64,000 nt of DNA from Gallalistipes aquisgranensis (lineage in GTDB: Bacteria > Bacteroidota > Bacteroidia > Bacteroidales > Rikenellaceae): assembly GCF_014982715.1 (NCBI RefSeq), contig NZ_JADCJY010000001.1, forward strand, positions 1,674,001 through 1,738,000, written 5' to 3'. A model generated the notes under the pieces. The model was given only the letters and a program-made list of their open reading frames with translations. It was not told the DNA's origin and did not search any database. Positions within the stretch are counted from its first letter, which is position 1. Every line of letters begins with the position of its first letter. The position numbers and the translations under genes were made by a program. This document shows positions 42,016 through 50,870 of the stretch, in pieces.

Positions 42016-43377
42016 CTAAAATATGGCTTTCGGAATCTCGTCGATCCGGTTGACGTAGACCACTTCGATCCCTTTCGGGGGTTTGGGCATGCTTTTGCGC
42101 AGGTATCCCGACACCACGATCCGACGGAAACCCAACCGGGCCGCCTCGCTGATACGCTGTTCGCTGCGGGAAGCGGGACGAACCTCGCCCGAAAGCCCTA
42201 TTTCCGCCGTGCAGCAGACCCCGTCGGCGAGCGGACGATCGAAATAGGACGAGATCACCGCCGACACGACGGAGAGGTCGAGCCCCGGATCGGAGACCTT
42301 GAATCCGCCCGCGAAATTGAGGAACACGTCCTTCTGGTACATCTTCATGCCCAGCCGTTTCTCGAGCACGGCCAGCAGCATGTTCAGACGCCGCAGGTCA
42401 TACCCTGTGGCCGAACGCTGGGGCGTACCGTAGGCTGCGTTGCCCACCAGCGCCTGCGTCTCGATCAGGTAGGGGCGGATACCGTCCACGGCAGCCCCCA
42501 CGGCGATTCCGCTCAGCGGTTCGTCGTAGTGCGACAGCAGGATTTCCGAAGGATTCGTCACCTCGACCAGCCCTTCGGTGCGCATCTCGAAGACGCCGAT
42601 CTCGAACGTGGCGCCGAACCGGTTCTTGATACCGCGCAGGATTCGGTAGATATTGTTGTTGTCCCCCTCGAACTGCAACACCACGTCCACGATGTGTTCC
42701 AGAATCTTGGGCCCGGCGATCATCCCGTCTTTCGTGATATGCCCGATGATGAAGATGGAGGTTCCGCTCCCCTTCGCATATTTCAGCAGGGTGGCGGCAC
42801 ACTCCCGGATCTGGGAGACGCTGCCCGGAGAAGAGTCGATCAGGTCGGTATAGATGGTCTGGATCGAATCCACGATCACCAGGTCAGGACGGATTTCGTC
42901 GATCCGGGCCACGATATTCTCCAGCAGGGTGTCGGCATAGATCAGACAGTCGGGATTGTCCGCCTCCAGCCGCTGCGCCCTCATCTTGATCTGCTGGGGC
43001 GACTCTTCACCCGAGACGTAGAGGGTCTTGAGACCGGGGGTCCCGAGTGCGATCTGGAGGCTGAGGGTCGATTTGCCGATACCGGGTTCGCCGCCCAGCA
43101 GCACCAGCGACCCGCGCACCAATCCTCCGCCCAGTACGCGGTTCACCTCTCCGTTGCCCAGGTCGATACGGCGGTGATGCGGCTCTTCGATCTCCCGGAT
43201 CGGCATCGGACGCACGGACGGCATCTTCGCCAGGGAAACCGACGCCGCACCGCTCTCCTTCTGGAGCACCTCCTCCGTGAAGGTGTTCCACTCCCCGCAG
43301 GAGGGACAGCGGCCCAGCCATTTGGAGGCCTCGTGCCCGCAGTTGCGGCAGAAATATGCTTTTTTAACCTTTGCCAT
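42016..43377 (-). CDS. radA: DNA repair protein RadA
   Basis: This 453-residue protein starts with the RadA zinc finger (CRNCGHEASKWLGRCPSCGEW, four Cys). A RecA-like ATPase follows (Walker A GGEPGIGKST; VIVDSIQT Walker B). It carries the RadA-specific KNRFG motif in RGIKNRFGATFE and a C-terminal LonB/protease-like domain (RSEQRISEAARLGFRRIVVSG). RadA is a branch-migration helicase in recombination repair. ATG 43377 is preferred to a GTG one codon upstream. It is the last gene in the minus-strand unit LytM-dxr-rseP-radA, 29 bases after rseP. Confidence 0.96.
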   Translation of the reverse strand: MAKVKKAYFCRNCGHEASKWLGRCPSCGEWNTFTEEVLQKESGAASVSLAKMPSVRPMPIREIEEPHHRRIDLGNGEVNRVLGGGLVRGSLVLLGGEPGIGKSTLSLQIALGTPGLKTLYVSGEESPQQIKMRAQRLEADNPDCLIYADTLLENIVARIDEIRPDLVIVDSIQTIYTDLIDSSPGSVSQIRECAATLLKYAKGSGTSIFIIGHITKDGMIAGPKILEHIVDVVLQFEGDNNNIYRILRGIKNRFGATFEIGVFEMRTEGLVEVTNPSEILLSHYDEPLSGIAVGAAVDGIRPYLIETQALVGNAAYGTPQRSATGYDLRRLNMLLAVLEKRLGMKMYQKDVFLNFAGGFKVSDPGLDLSVVSAVISSYFDRPLADGVCCTAEIGLSGEVRPASRSEQRISEAARLGFRRIVVSGYLRKSMPKPPKGIEVVYVNRIDEIPKAIF

Positions 43378-43406
43378 CACCGACCGGTTTCAGAGCCGCA
43401 GCGGCC

Positions 43407-44744
43407 CTATTTGATAAAGAAGCGGTATATGTCGTTGCCGTTGGCGAACAGCAGCAGGGCGAACAGGATAATCATGCCCACGGTCTGCGCCTGCGTCATG
43501 AAACGGTCGCTCGGCTTGCGGCGGGTCACCACCTCGTAGAGCAGGAACATGACGTGTCCGCCGTCCAGCACCGGAATCGGCAGGATATTCATCACGGCCA
43601 GTACGATCGAGAGGAAAGCGGTGATCTTCCAGAACACCTCCCAGCTCCAGTACTCCGGAAAGATATTCCCGATGGCGATCACGCCGCCCAGCGACTTGTA
43701 GGCCTCCGTCTTGGGCGAGAAGATCATCTTCACCTGCTTCCAATAGTTGCTCAGTTCGGCGCCCGTCCGGTGGAACCCGACGGGAATGGCCTCCCAGAAG
43801 GTATAGTCGCGCGTCTGCAGCGGGATCAGATTCTGGAGCGGCACCAACGCCGCACCGATCTTCCCGGCATCGGAGACCTTCACCGGCAGGGAGAGGGTCA
43901 CAGGAGCACCGTCCACTTCGCGTACCACCGTAATATCGGCCGTCTGTCCCGATGCGGCCGCCAGCGCCTTCTGGTACTGGTCGAAATAGCGCATCGGCTC
44001 CCCGTTGAAGGCCACCAGCGTATCGCCCGGCAGCAGCCCCGCTTCGGCGGCAGGCATACCCTTCTCGGCATAGGCCACGACGAAAGGCATACGCGGCATC
44101 ATGAAATCGGGACTGTTCAGCAGACGGGGCAGGTACTCCTCGCCGATGGTGATGCGTACCACCGAATCACCGCGCTGCACGTCGACGTGACGGGCCTGGT
44201 TGATGACGATGGCGGGAAAAATCTGGAGGGCGTCCTCGATGACCTCGCCCTCCACGCTGAGCACGCGGTCGCCGTCCCGGAACCCGATTTCGTGTCCCAG
44301 ATCGTTATAGACATACCCATACCGGATATCGGAGCTGGCGAAATAGGTATCCCCCCACGTGTAGCTCATACCGATATAGATGGCGAAGGCCAGCACCACG
44401 TTCATCAGCACGCCCCCGACCATCACCAGCAACCGCTGCCAGGCCGGTTTGGCCCGGAACTCCCACGGCTGCACGGGCTGTTTCATCTGCTCGGTATCCA
44501 TCGACTCGTCGATCATGCCGGCGATCTTCACATAACCGCCGAAAGGCACCCAGCCGATACCGTACTCGGTGTGGCTGTTTTTGGGCCGGAACTTGAAAAG
44601 CGAGAACCACGGGTTGAAAAAAAGGTAGAACTTCTCGACCCGGATGCCGAACATCCGGGCGAAAATAAAATGGCCGAACTCATGGATGAGCACCAGCAGG
44701 GAGAAACTCAGTACGAACTGAAGTATTTTGATCGCTATCTCCAT
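43407..44744 (-). CDS. rseP: Site-2 intramembrane zinc metalloprotease RseP
   Basis: This 445-residue polytopic protein has the zinc motif HEFGH (residues 21-25) in the first membrane helix and the second-half motif IPVLDGGHVMF, whose Asp is the third zinc ligand. PDZ-type periplasmic regions lie between them (about 125-290), with KGMPAAEAGLLPGDTLVAFNG. It performs the second, intramembrane cut of membrane-bound substrates, classically anti-sigma factors. No sigma or anti-sigma gene is nearby, so the target is unknown. It is encoded 22 bases after dxr, a common neighbourhood in many bacteria. Confidence 0.95.
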   Translation of the reverse strand: MEIAIKILQFVLSFSLLVLIHEFGHFIFARMFGIRVEKFYLFFNPWFSLFKFRPKNSHTEYGIGWVPFGGYVKIAGMIDESMDTEQMKQPVQPWEFRAKPAWQRLLVMVGGVLMNVVLAFAIYIGMSYTWGDTYFASSDIRYGYVYNDLGHEIGFRDGDRVLSVEGEVIEDALQIFPAIVINQARHVDVQRGDSVVRITIGEEYLPRLLNSPDFMMPRMPFVVAYAEKGMPAAEAGLLPGDTLVAFNGEPMRYFDQYQKALAAASGQTADITVVREVDGAPVTLSLPVKVSDAGKIGAALVPLQNLIPLQTRDYTFWEAIPVGFHRTGAELSNYWKQVKMIFSPKTEAYKSLGGVIAIGNIFPEYWSWEVFWKITAFLSIVLAVMNILPIPVLDGGHVMFLLYEVVTRRKPSDRFMTQAQTVGMIILFALLLFANGNDIYRFFIK

Positions 44745-44766
44745 TTTTCCGTTATCTGTAAATTCG

Positions 44767-45960
44767 TTAAATTATCTGTCGTTTCGATTTCATCTCTTCC
44801 GCCGCTTCGCAGGCGACCCGACGGGCTTCCGCATCGCTGGCCCCGAGATCGTCCAGTCCGGGTTCCCTCACGAAAGCGACCCGTGCGAGCGTCCGCTCCA
44901 GCACTTCGGTGATCTGCAGGAACCCGATCCGCCCCCCCAGGAAAGAGGCAACGGCCACCTCATTGGCCGCATTGAGCACGCAGCAACTGTTTCCTCCCCG
45001 CTCCAGCGCCTCGTAGGCCAGCCGCAGATTGGGAAATTTCACGGGATCGGCCTCCCGGAACGTCAGCTCCCCGCACCGGGCCAGGTCGAGCCGCTCGCCC
45101 TCCAGCGGCCAGCGCTGCGGGAAAGTCAGGGCATACTGGATCGGCAGCCGCATGTCGGGCGTACCCAGCTGGGCCTTCACCGCCCCGTCGGCGAACTCCA
45201 CCATCGAATGAACCACCGACTGAGGATGGACGAGCACCTCGATCTGCGAAGGCCGCGCCCCGAAAAGCCAGCGGGCTTCGATCACCTCGAACCCCTTGTT
45301 CATCATCGTGGCCGAGTCGATCGTGATCTTGGCCCCCATCTTCCAGTTCGGATGGCGCAGGGCCTGCTCTACCGTCACCCGCTCCAGCTCCTCTGCCGGC
45401 GTGTCCAGGAAAGGGCCTCCCGAGGCGGTCAGCACGATCCTGCGGTAGGGGGTCTGTTCACCCACCAGACACTGGAATATAGCCGAATGTTCCGAGTCGA
45501 TCGGCACGATCGGCACCCGTTTTTCGAGAGCCGTCCGCATAATCAGCTCGCCGGCCACCACGAGGCTCTCCTTGTTGGCCAGCGCGATCTTGCGGCCTGC
45601 CTTCAGGGCGCTCACCGTGGGGGCCAGCCCGGCGTATCCCACCAGCGCGTTGACCACCACGTCGGCCTCCGCGCTGCGGGCCACCTGCTCCAACGATTCC
45701 GCCCCGGCATAGACCTTCACGGGTACCGCCGCCAGGGCCTCCTTCACCTTCGGATAGTGCTCCCGGTTGGCAATCACGACACTGTCGGGCTCCACCTCGA
45801 GCGCCTGCTCCACGAGCCGCTGCCAGTTGTTGTTCGACGTGAGCGTCCGCACTTCGAAACGGTCGGCATGCTGCCGCACGACATCGAGCGTCTGCTCCCC
45901 GATCGAACCGGTCGATCCCAGCAATACTATTTTCTGTCTCTCTTCCACTCTTTTTTCCAT
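44767..45960 (-). CDS. dxr: 1-deoxy-D-xylulose 5-phosphate reductoisomerase
   Basis: This 397-residue enzyme is the second step of the MEP isoprenoid pathway, converting DXP to MEP with NADPH. The nucleotide-binding start is VLLGSTGSIGEQTLDVV. Conserved segments include IALANKESLVVAGELI, PIDSEHSAIFQCL, LTASGGPF, MGAKITIDSATMMNKGFEVIEA and VHPQSVVHSMVEFADGAV, which contain the metal-binding Asp and Glu residues. ATG 45960 is used; the codon before is GTG. It is followed by rseP and preceded by the LytM-like gene. Confidence 0.97.
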   Translation of the reverse strand: MEKRVEERQKIVLLGSTGSIGEQTLDVVRQHADRFEVRTLTSNNNWQRLVEQALEVEPDSVVIANREHYPKVKEALAAVPVKVYAGAESLEQVARSAEADVVVNALVGYAGLAPTVSALKAGRKIALANKESLVVAGELIMRTALEKRVPIVPIDSEHSAIFQCLVGEQTPYRRIVLTASGGPFLDTPAEELERVTVEQALRHPNWKMGAKITIDSATMMNKGFEVIEARWLFGARPSQIEVLVHPQSVVHSMVEFADGAVKAQLGTPDMRLPIQYALTFPQRWPLEGERLDLARCGELTFREADPVKFPNLRLAYEALERGGNSCCVLNAANEVAVASFLGGRIGFLQITEVLERTLARVAFVREPGLDDLGASDAEARRVACEAAEEMKSKRQII

Positions 45961-45999
45961 CACATACGAACGCAGCGTTCCGCCCGGGGCGGAACACCG

Positions 46000-46869
46000 T
46001 CAAAATACCACATACCCTTCCGGGTCGACCGGCGTACCGTTATGCCAGAGTTCGAACCCGAACAGGCCCTTGCCTGCATCGCCCGAAAGGCCCTCGCCCG
46101 TGAATCCGATCACTTCGCCCCCCTTCACGCGCGCTCCCGTGGACGGGAGCACCCGCGTCGCGTGCTTGTAGACCGAAAGCAGGTTTCCGGGATGCTGGAT
46201 CTGCACCACATAGCCATCGTCGGGCGACCAGGCGGAAAGCACCACCGTCCCGTCCTCCACGGCCATCACCTGCTGGCTGGCCGCCGTAGCGATCCCTACC
46301 CCGAAACGCTCCTCTTTCGGATTGAAATGCTCGGCCACCACACCCCGCACGGGAGGCATCAACTCGAGACCCGTACGCACGGTGCGCACCTTGGCCGGAT
46401 CGCTGAGCCGGTAGATTCCTCCGCCTTCCAGTTCGGCGCGCAGGAGCGAATCCTCCCGGCTGGGATGCACCGTTTCCGGACGCGAAACCCGCATCGAATC
46501 GCCCGCCTGCGTAACGTCGCGGACGATCGGGGTCTTCCCCTCCATGATCAGGGCGATATTGTCGCTGTACACCTGCATCTGGGCCAGTTCCCGCTCCAGC
46601 GAATCAATGCGCACGATATTGGAAATGAGCATTTCGCGCGACTTGTTGCCCGGATAGCCGGGAATCAGGTCGAGAATCGGCGTGTAGGCCACCGTGGTCA
46701 GAATGACGATGAACAGCACCAGCACCAGCGCCACAAAACCCGTCAGCACGTTGGCGGGACTGATATACATGTACCAGACCTCGCTGTCGTTATGTTGGTT
46801 CCTCAGACTCAGGCGGTGTTTCTCCCGCAGGTTTCTCAGGAAATAGACGAAATTGCGTTCCGATTTCAT
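46000..46869 (-). CDS. Membrane-anchored LytM (M23)-like protein with degenerate active site
   Basis: This 289-residue protein has one membrane helix (about residues 33-60) after a short cytoplasmic tail. A coiled-coil-like region follows (about 75-110, RIDSLERELAQMQ), then a LytM-type beta domain (about 175-285). The zinc-binding HxxxD position reads RFGVGIATA and the HxH position reads GLFGFELWHNG, so both zinc-binding sites appear lost; only the middle His (VYKHATRVL) remains. It may thus be a non-catalytic activator, as EnvC and NlpD are, rather than a peptidoglycan hydrolase. ATG 46869 is used, with a -7 box 23 bases upstream. It heads the dxr-rseP-radA unit. Confidence 0.82.
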   Translation of the reverse strand: MKSERNFVYFLRNLREKHRLSLRNQHNDSEVWYMYISPANVLTGFVALVLVLFIVILTTVAYTPILDLIPGYPGNKSREMLISNIVRIDSLERELAQMQVYSDNIALIMEGKTPIVRDVTQAGDSMRVSRPETVHPSREDSLLRAELEGGGIYRLSDPAKVRTVRTGLELMPPVRGVVAEHFNPKEERFGVGIATAASQQVMAVEDGTVVLSAWSPDDGYVVQIQHPGNLLSVYKHATRVLPSTGARVKGGEVIGFTGEGLSGDAGKGLFGFELWHNGTPVDPEGYVVF

Positions 46870-46891
46870 GGCATCCGGACAATTTAGAGCA

Positions 46892-46899
46892 CAAAGATA
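46892..46899 (-). promoter_or_regulatory. -7 promoter box of the LytM-dxr-rseP-radA unit
   Basis: The minus strand reads TATCTTTG (TAnnTTTG), 22 bases before ATG 46869. Confidence 0.65.
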
Positions 46900-47081
46900 A
46901 CAAAAGATCGCAAATAAGCGCGGATCGTCCGCCCCCATCTGTCCACATTAAACGGACGGAAACCCGGTTTATTTTCACACCGGTCCCTTTCCCGCCCCCG
47001 GACGGGCGGATTTTCGCACCGGATGACCGGAAAATGCTATTATTTTCCCGTATCGCGGTTATGTAAATAATTTAAAAATTC

Positions 47082-47089
47082 TATATTTG
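47082..47089 (+). promoter_or_regulatory. -7 promoter box of the nucleotidyltransferase/galM/SSS operon
   Basis: TATATTTG matches TAnnTTTG, lies in an AT-rich stretch and is 48 bases before ATG 47138. Confidence 0.6.
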
Positions 47090-47137
47090 TAGCGGTAATC
47101 ATTGCCGGATTCAACATACACATAAAAAATAACACGA

Positions 47138-48049
47138 ATGACTGTCAAACCTACACTATTGGTTCTCGCGGCGGGCATGGGTTCGCGCTACGGTTCCCTC
47201 AAACAGATGGACGGAGTGGGCCCCGACGGGGAAGCCATCATCGACTATTCGATCTACGACGCGATCCGCGCCGGGTTCGGCAAGGTGGTGTTCGTCATCC
47301 GCCACAGCTTCGAGAAGGAGTTCCGGGAAATCTTCACCCCGGAGCGTTTCGGCGGCCGGATCGCCGTCGAATTCGTATTCCAGGAGCTCGACATGCTTCC
47401 CGAGGGATTTTCGGTTCCCGAAGGGCGCGTGAAGCCCTGGGGCACGAACCATGCCGTCATCATGGCGGCCGGCGTGATCCGCGAACCGTTCGCCGTGATC
47501 AATGCCGACGACTTCTACGGCAAGGACGCCTACGCCACCATTTCTCAATACCTGCAACAGGTGGCCGGCCAGCACGACCGTTACTGCATGGTGGGCTATC
47601 AGGTGAAGAACACCCTTTCCGACTTCGGAGCCGTGTCGCGCGGCGTGTGCGAAGTGGACGCGCAGGGGGACCTGGTTTCGATGGTCGAGCGCACGAAGAT
47701 CGAACGCACAGACGGCAGGATCGTCTACCACGAGGAGGACGGCGACCATCCGCTGCCGGACGACGCACCCGTGTCGATGAACCTTTTCGGTTTCACGCCC
47801 GACTATTTCGAGCATTCGGAAAAATACTTCAAGGTGTTCCTGAAGGAAAACATGGACAACCTCAAGGCCGAATACTACATTCCGACCATGGTCAACAAGC
47901 TGGTTTCGGAGGGCACGTCCAAAATGAAAGTGCTCCACACCGACGCCCAGTGGTTCGGCGTGACCTATAAGGAGGACCGGCCCAAAGTGGTGGCCAAGAT
48001 CGAGGAACTGATCCGTCAGGGCGTTTATCCCCGCAGCTTATGGAAATAG
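47138..48049 (+). CDS. Sugar nucleotidyltransferase family protein
   Basis: This 303-residue protein starts with LLVLAAGMGSRYGSLKQMDG, the nucleotide-binding loop of NTP-sugar transferases. NADDFYG (metal-binding Asp pair region) follows at about 128, with PVSMNLFGFTPDYF further on. The overall layout resembles glucose-1-phosphate thymidylyl- or uridylyl-transferase-like proteins, but it is short and lacks a hexapeptide domain. It overlaps galM by 10 bases and is followed by a sodium/sugar symporter, so a role in sugar uptake and activation is inferred. The nucleotide and sugar are unknown. Confidence 0.8.
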   Translation: MTVKPTLLVLAAGMGSRYGSLKQMDGVGPDGEAIIDYSIYDAIRAGFGKVVFVIRHSFEKEFREIFTPERFGGRIAVEFVFQELDMLPEGFSVPEGRVKPWGTNHAVIMAAGVIREPFAVINADDFYGKDAYATISQYLQQVAGQHDRYCMVGYQVKNTLSDFGAVSRGVCEVDAQGDLVSMVERTKIERTDGRIVYHEEDGDHPLPDDAPVSMNLFGFTPDYFEHSEKYFKVFLKENMDNLKAEYYIPTMVNKLVSEGTSKMKVLHTDAQWFGVTYKEDRPKVVAKIEELIRQGVYPRSLWK

Positions 48050-49092
48050 AACAGAACGTGTGGGGCTTCACGCCCGAGGGCGAAGCCATCATCCTCTACA
48101 CGATGCGCAACAGCCGCGGAGCCTCGGTCCAGCTCACCAACATCGGGGCGAGCGTAGTCTCCGTACAGGTGCCCGACCGCGACGGCACACTGGCCGACGT
48201 GGTGCTCGGCTACAAGGAGTGGAAAAGCTATTTCGGCGACGGGCCCCACATGGGCAAGTGCGTGGGCCGGTTCGCCAACCGCATCCGGGAGGGCCGTTTC
48301 ACGCTGGACGGCAAGGAGTACCGTCTGCCCCGCAACGACGGCCCCAACCACCTGCACGGCGGCCCGGGCGGATTCGCCAACAAAATCTGGGCTTCGCGCG
48401 TGGAGACCGACCGTGTGGTCTTCTCGCTCGTCAGTCCCGACGGCGACCAGGGATATCCGGCCGAAGTGGGTGTCGAGGCGGTCTATGACTGGAACGACGA
48501 CTGCGAACTGGAGCTCACCTTCTACGCGAAGAGCGATGCCCCCACGGTGCTCAACCTCACCAACCACACCTACTTCAACCTGGCGGGCGAGCACAGCGGC
48601 AGCGTATTGGGGCACACCCTCCAGCTGAAAGCCTCGAAATGGCTGCCTGCGGACAAGGCGCTGATCTTCACCGGGGAGATCGCCCCGGTCGAAGGTACTC
48701 CGATGGATTTCCGCACGGCCAAAACGCTCGGACGCGACATCGAAGCCGACTTCGAACCGCTGAAAAACGCCCGCGGCTACGACGCGAGCTGGGTGGTGGA
48801 CGGCTGGAAAAAGGGAGAGCTGCAACAGGTCGGCACGCTGGCCGATCCGGTGTCGGGACGGGTCATGGAGATCCACACCACCCAGCCCGCCCTCCAGCTC
48901 TACACGGGCAACTGGCTCGCCGGATCGCCCGAGGGCAAGAGCGGCCGGGGATACGAAGACCACGAAGGCGTGGCGATCGAATGTCAGGGCTATCCCGATT
49001 CGGTCAACCACCCCGAATTCGTTCCGGCCCGGCTGGAAGGCGGGGAACTCTATTCCGAAAAGATCATATACAAATTCACGACACTCTCCTGA
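48040..49092 (+). CDS. galM: Aldose 1-epimerase (mutarotase)
   Basis: This 350-residue galactose mutarotase-fold protein interconverts alpha and beta anomers of aldoses. The catalytic His is in NLTNHTYFNLAG and the catalytic Glu in GVAIECQGYPDSVNHPEF. The NRIREGRFTLDG segment holds the conserved Asn-Arg. There is no signal peptide, so it acts in the cytoplasm on sugar brought in by the transporter downstream. Its start overlaps the nucleotidyltransferase gene by 10 bases, implying coupled translation. No galactokinase gene is present in the window. Confidence 0.93.
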   Translation: MEIEQNVWGFTPEGEAIILYTMRNSRGASVQLTNIGASVVSVQVPDRDGTLADVVLGYKEWKSYFGDGPHMGKCVGRFANRIREGRFTLDGKEYRLPRNDGPNHLHGGPGGFANKIWASRVETDRVVFSLVSPDGDQGYPAEVGVEAVYDWNDDCELELTFYAKSDAPTVLNLTNHTYFNLAGEHSGSVLGHTLQLKASKWLPADKALIFTGEIAPVEGTPMDFRTAKTLGRDIEADFEPLKNARGYDASWVVDGWKKGELQQVGTLADPVSGRVMEIHTTQPALQLYTGNWLAGSPEGKSGRGYEDHEGVAIECQGYPDSVNHPEFVPARLEGGELYSEKIIYKFTTLS

Positions 49093-49151
49093 CCGATCCC
49101 GGAACACACTCCGGACAACTACTGATAAAAATCACTTAAAACTCCGTATTC

Positions 49152-50726
49152 ATGAAATTCGAATTGCTCGACACCGTCATTTTCATCGTCTACTGCGTGC
49201 TCGTGGTAGGCATCGGACTGTGGGTGTCACGTGAAAAGAAAGGGGTCAAGAAGGACTCCAAGGACTATTTTCTGGCGAGCAAGGCGCTGCCCTGGTGGGC
49301 CGTCGGCGCCTCGCTGATCGCCTCGAACATCAGTGCCGAACAGTTCATCGGCATGTCGGGTTCGGGCTTCGCCATCGGCATGGGCATCGCCTCCTATGAA
49401 TTCATGGCGGCCCTCACGCTCATCATCGTGGCGATGTTCTTCCTGCCCATCTACCTTCACCGCGGCATCTACACGATGCCCCAGTTCCTCGAACAGAGGT
49501 TCGACAAACGGGTGAAGACCGTGATGGCCATCTTCTGGCTGCTGGTGTTCATCTTCGTCAACCTCACTTCGATCCTCTATCTGGGTGCGCTGGCCGTGAA
49601 GAACATGATGGGCGTAGACCTGATCTGGGGCATCATCGGACTGGCGGCCTTCTCGGCTCTCTATTCCATCTACGGCGGGCTGAAGGCCGTGGCATGGACG
49701 GACGTGATCCAGGTGGTCTTCCTGATCGGCGGCGGACTGGTGACGACCTACGTGGCATTCCGGATGCTGGGCGGCGGCGACGTGATGAACGGCGTGCAGG
49801 AACTGGCGGCCAAGGCCAGCGACAAGTTCGACATGATCCTCGACAAGAGCCATCCCTCCTATAAGGAACTGCCCGGTCTGAGCGTGCTGATCGGCGGCCT
49901 GTGGGTGGCCAACCTCTACTACTGGGGCTGCAACCAGTATATCATCCAGCGGGCGCTGGCCTCCAAGTCGATCGACCAGGCCCAGAAAGGCCTCGTCTTC
50001 GCCGGCTTTCTGAAAATCCTGCTCCCGCTGATCGTCGTGATCCCGGGCATCATCTGCTACGTCATGGTCCAGGACGGCATGATCGACGACATCGGCAAAC
50101 CCGACAACGCCTATCCCGTGCTGCTGAGCATGGTGCCGGTCGGTATCCGCGGACTGGCTTTCGCCGCGCTGGTGGCCGCCATCGTCAGCTCGCTGGCCTC
50201 GATGATGAACTCCATATCGTCGATCTTCACGATGGACGTCTACAAATCGTACATCGACAAAAACGTATCCGAACAGAAAATGGTGAGCGTGGGACGCTGG
50301 ACGAGCGTGGTGGCTCTGATCATCGCCTGCGTGATCGCCCCCGTGCTCTCGAATCTGGACCAAGCGTTCCAGTACATCCAGGAATTCACGGGCTTCGTCA
50401 GCCCCGGTGCACTGGCCATCTTCCTGGCCGGGTTCTTCTACAAGAAGGCCACGGCCAACGGTGCGCTGGCTGCCGCTTTCGGCACGTTCGTCTTCTCGGC
50501 CCTATTCAAATGGCTGCTTCCCGCCATGCCATTCATGGACCGGATGGGCATCGTCTTCCTGATCTGCTTCGCCCTGATCGTGATCTTCGCCCTCGTCGAA
50601 CGCAAGCCCGTCGACACGGAGAAAGTCACCTATCCCAAAGGACTGTTCCGGACCTCTGCCGGCTTCAAGATCGGCGCCCTGCTGATCGTGGCCATCCTGA
50701 TCTTCATCTACGCGATCTGGTGGTAG
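49152..50726 (+). CDS. Sodium/solute symporter, SGLT-like (SSS family)
   Basis: This 524-residue protein has about 13-14 membrane helices. SSS signatures include SLIASNISAEQFIGMSGSGFA (sodium-site helix), YSIYGGLKAVAWTDVIQ, and FAALVAAIVSSLASMMNS with the second sodium-binding Ser region. It resembles bacterial SglT transporters for glucose or galactose. It moves sugar with sodium across the inner membrane, and the GalM just upstream would then equilibrate the anomers. It is the last gene of the operon, followed by a hairpin. Confidence 0.92.
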   Translation: MKFELLDTVIFIVYCVLVVGIGLWVSREKKGVKKDSKDYFLASKALPWWAVGASLIASNISAEQFIGMSGSGFAIGMGIASYEFMAALTLIIVAMFFLPIYLHRGIYTMPQFLEQRFDKRVKTVMAIFWLLVFIFVNLTSILYLGALAVKNMMGVDLIWGIIGLAAFSALYSIYGGLKAVAWTDVIQVVFLIGGGLVTTYVAFRMLGGGDVMNGVQELAAKASDKFDMILDKSHPSYKELPGLSVLIGGLWVANLYYWGCNQYIIQRALASKSIDQAQKGLVFAGFLKILLPLIVVIPGIICYVMVQDGMIDDIGKPDNAYPVLLSMVPVGIRGLAFAALVAAIVSSLASMMNSISSIFTMDVYKSYIDKNVSEQKMVSVGRWTSVVALIIACVIAPVLSNLDQAFQYIQEFTGFVSPGALAIFLAGFFYKKATANGALAAAFGTFVFSALFKWLLPAMPFMDRMGIVFLICFALIVIFALVERKPVDTEKVTYPKGLFRTSAGFKIGALLIVAILIFIYAIWW

Positions 50727-50749
50727 CGGAAGCCGCAATCCGACCGTAA

Positions 50750-50777
50750 AAGCGGGCCGCCGAACGGCGGCCCGCTT
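50750..50777 (+). terminator. Hairpin after the SSS symporter gene
   Basis: A 12-bp perfect stem (AAGCGGGCCGCC / GGCGGCCCGCTT) with loop GAAC lies 23 bases after the stop. The T-run is poor, so strength is uncertain. Confidence 0.6.
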
Positions 50778-50870
50778 CCGTTCTGCAAAAACGAAAAGGA
50801 GGGAGCCGACACCCGAGGTTGGAACAGTTCTTGATACCTTTTCTTTTCCACACGATACGAAGAGGCAATT

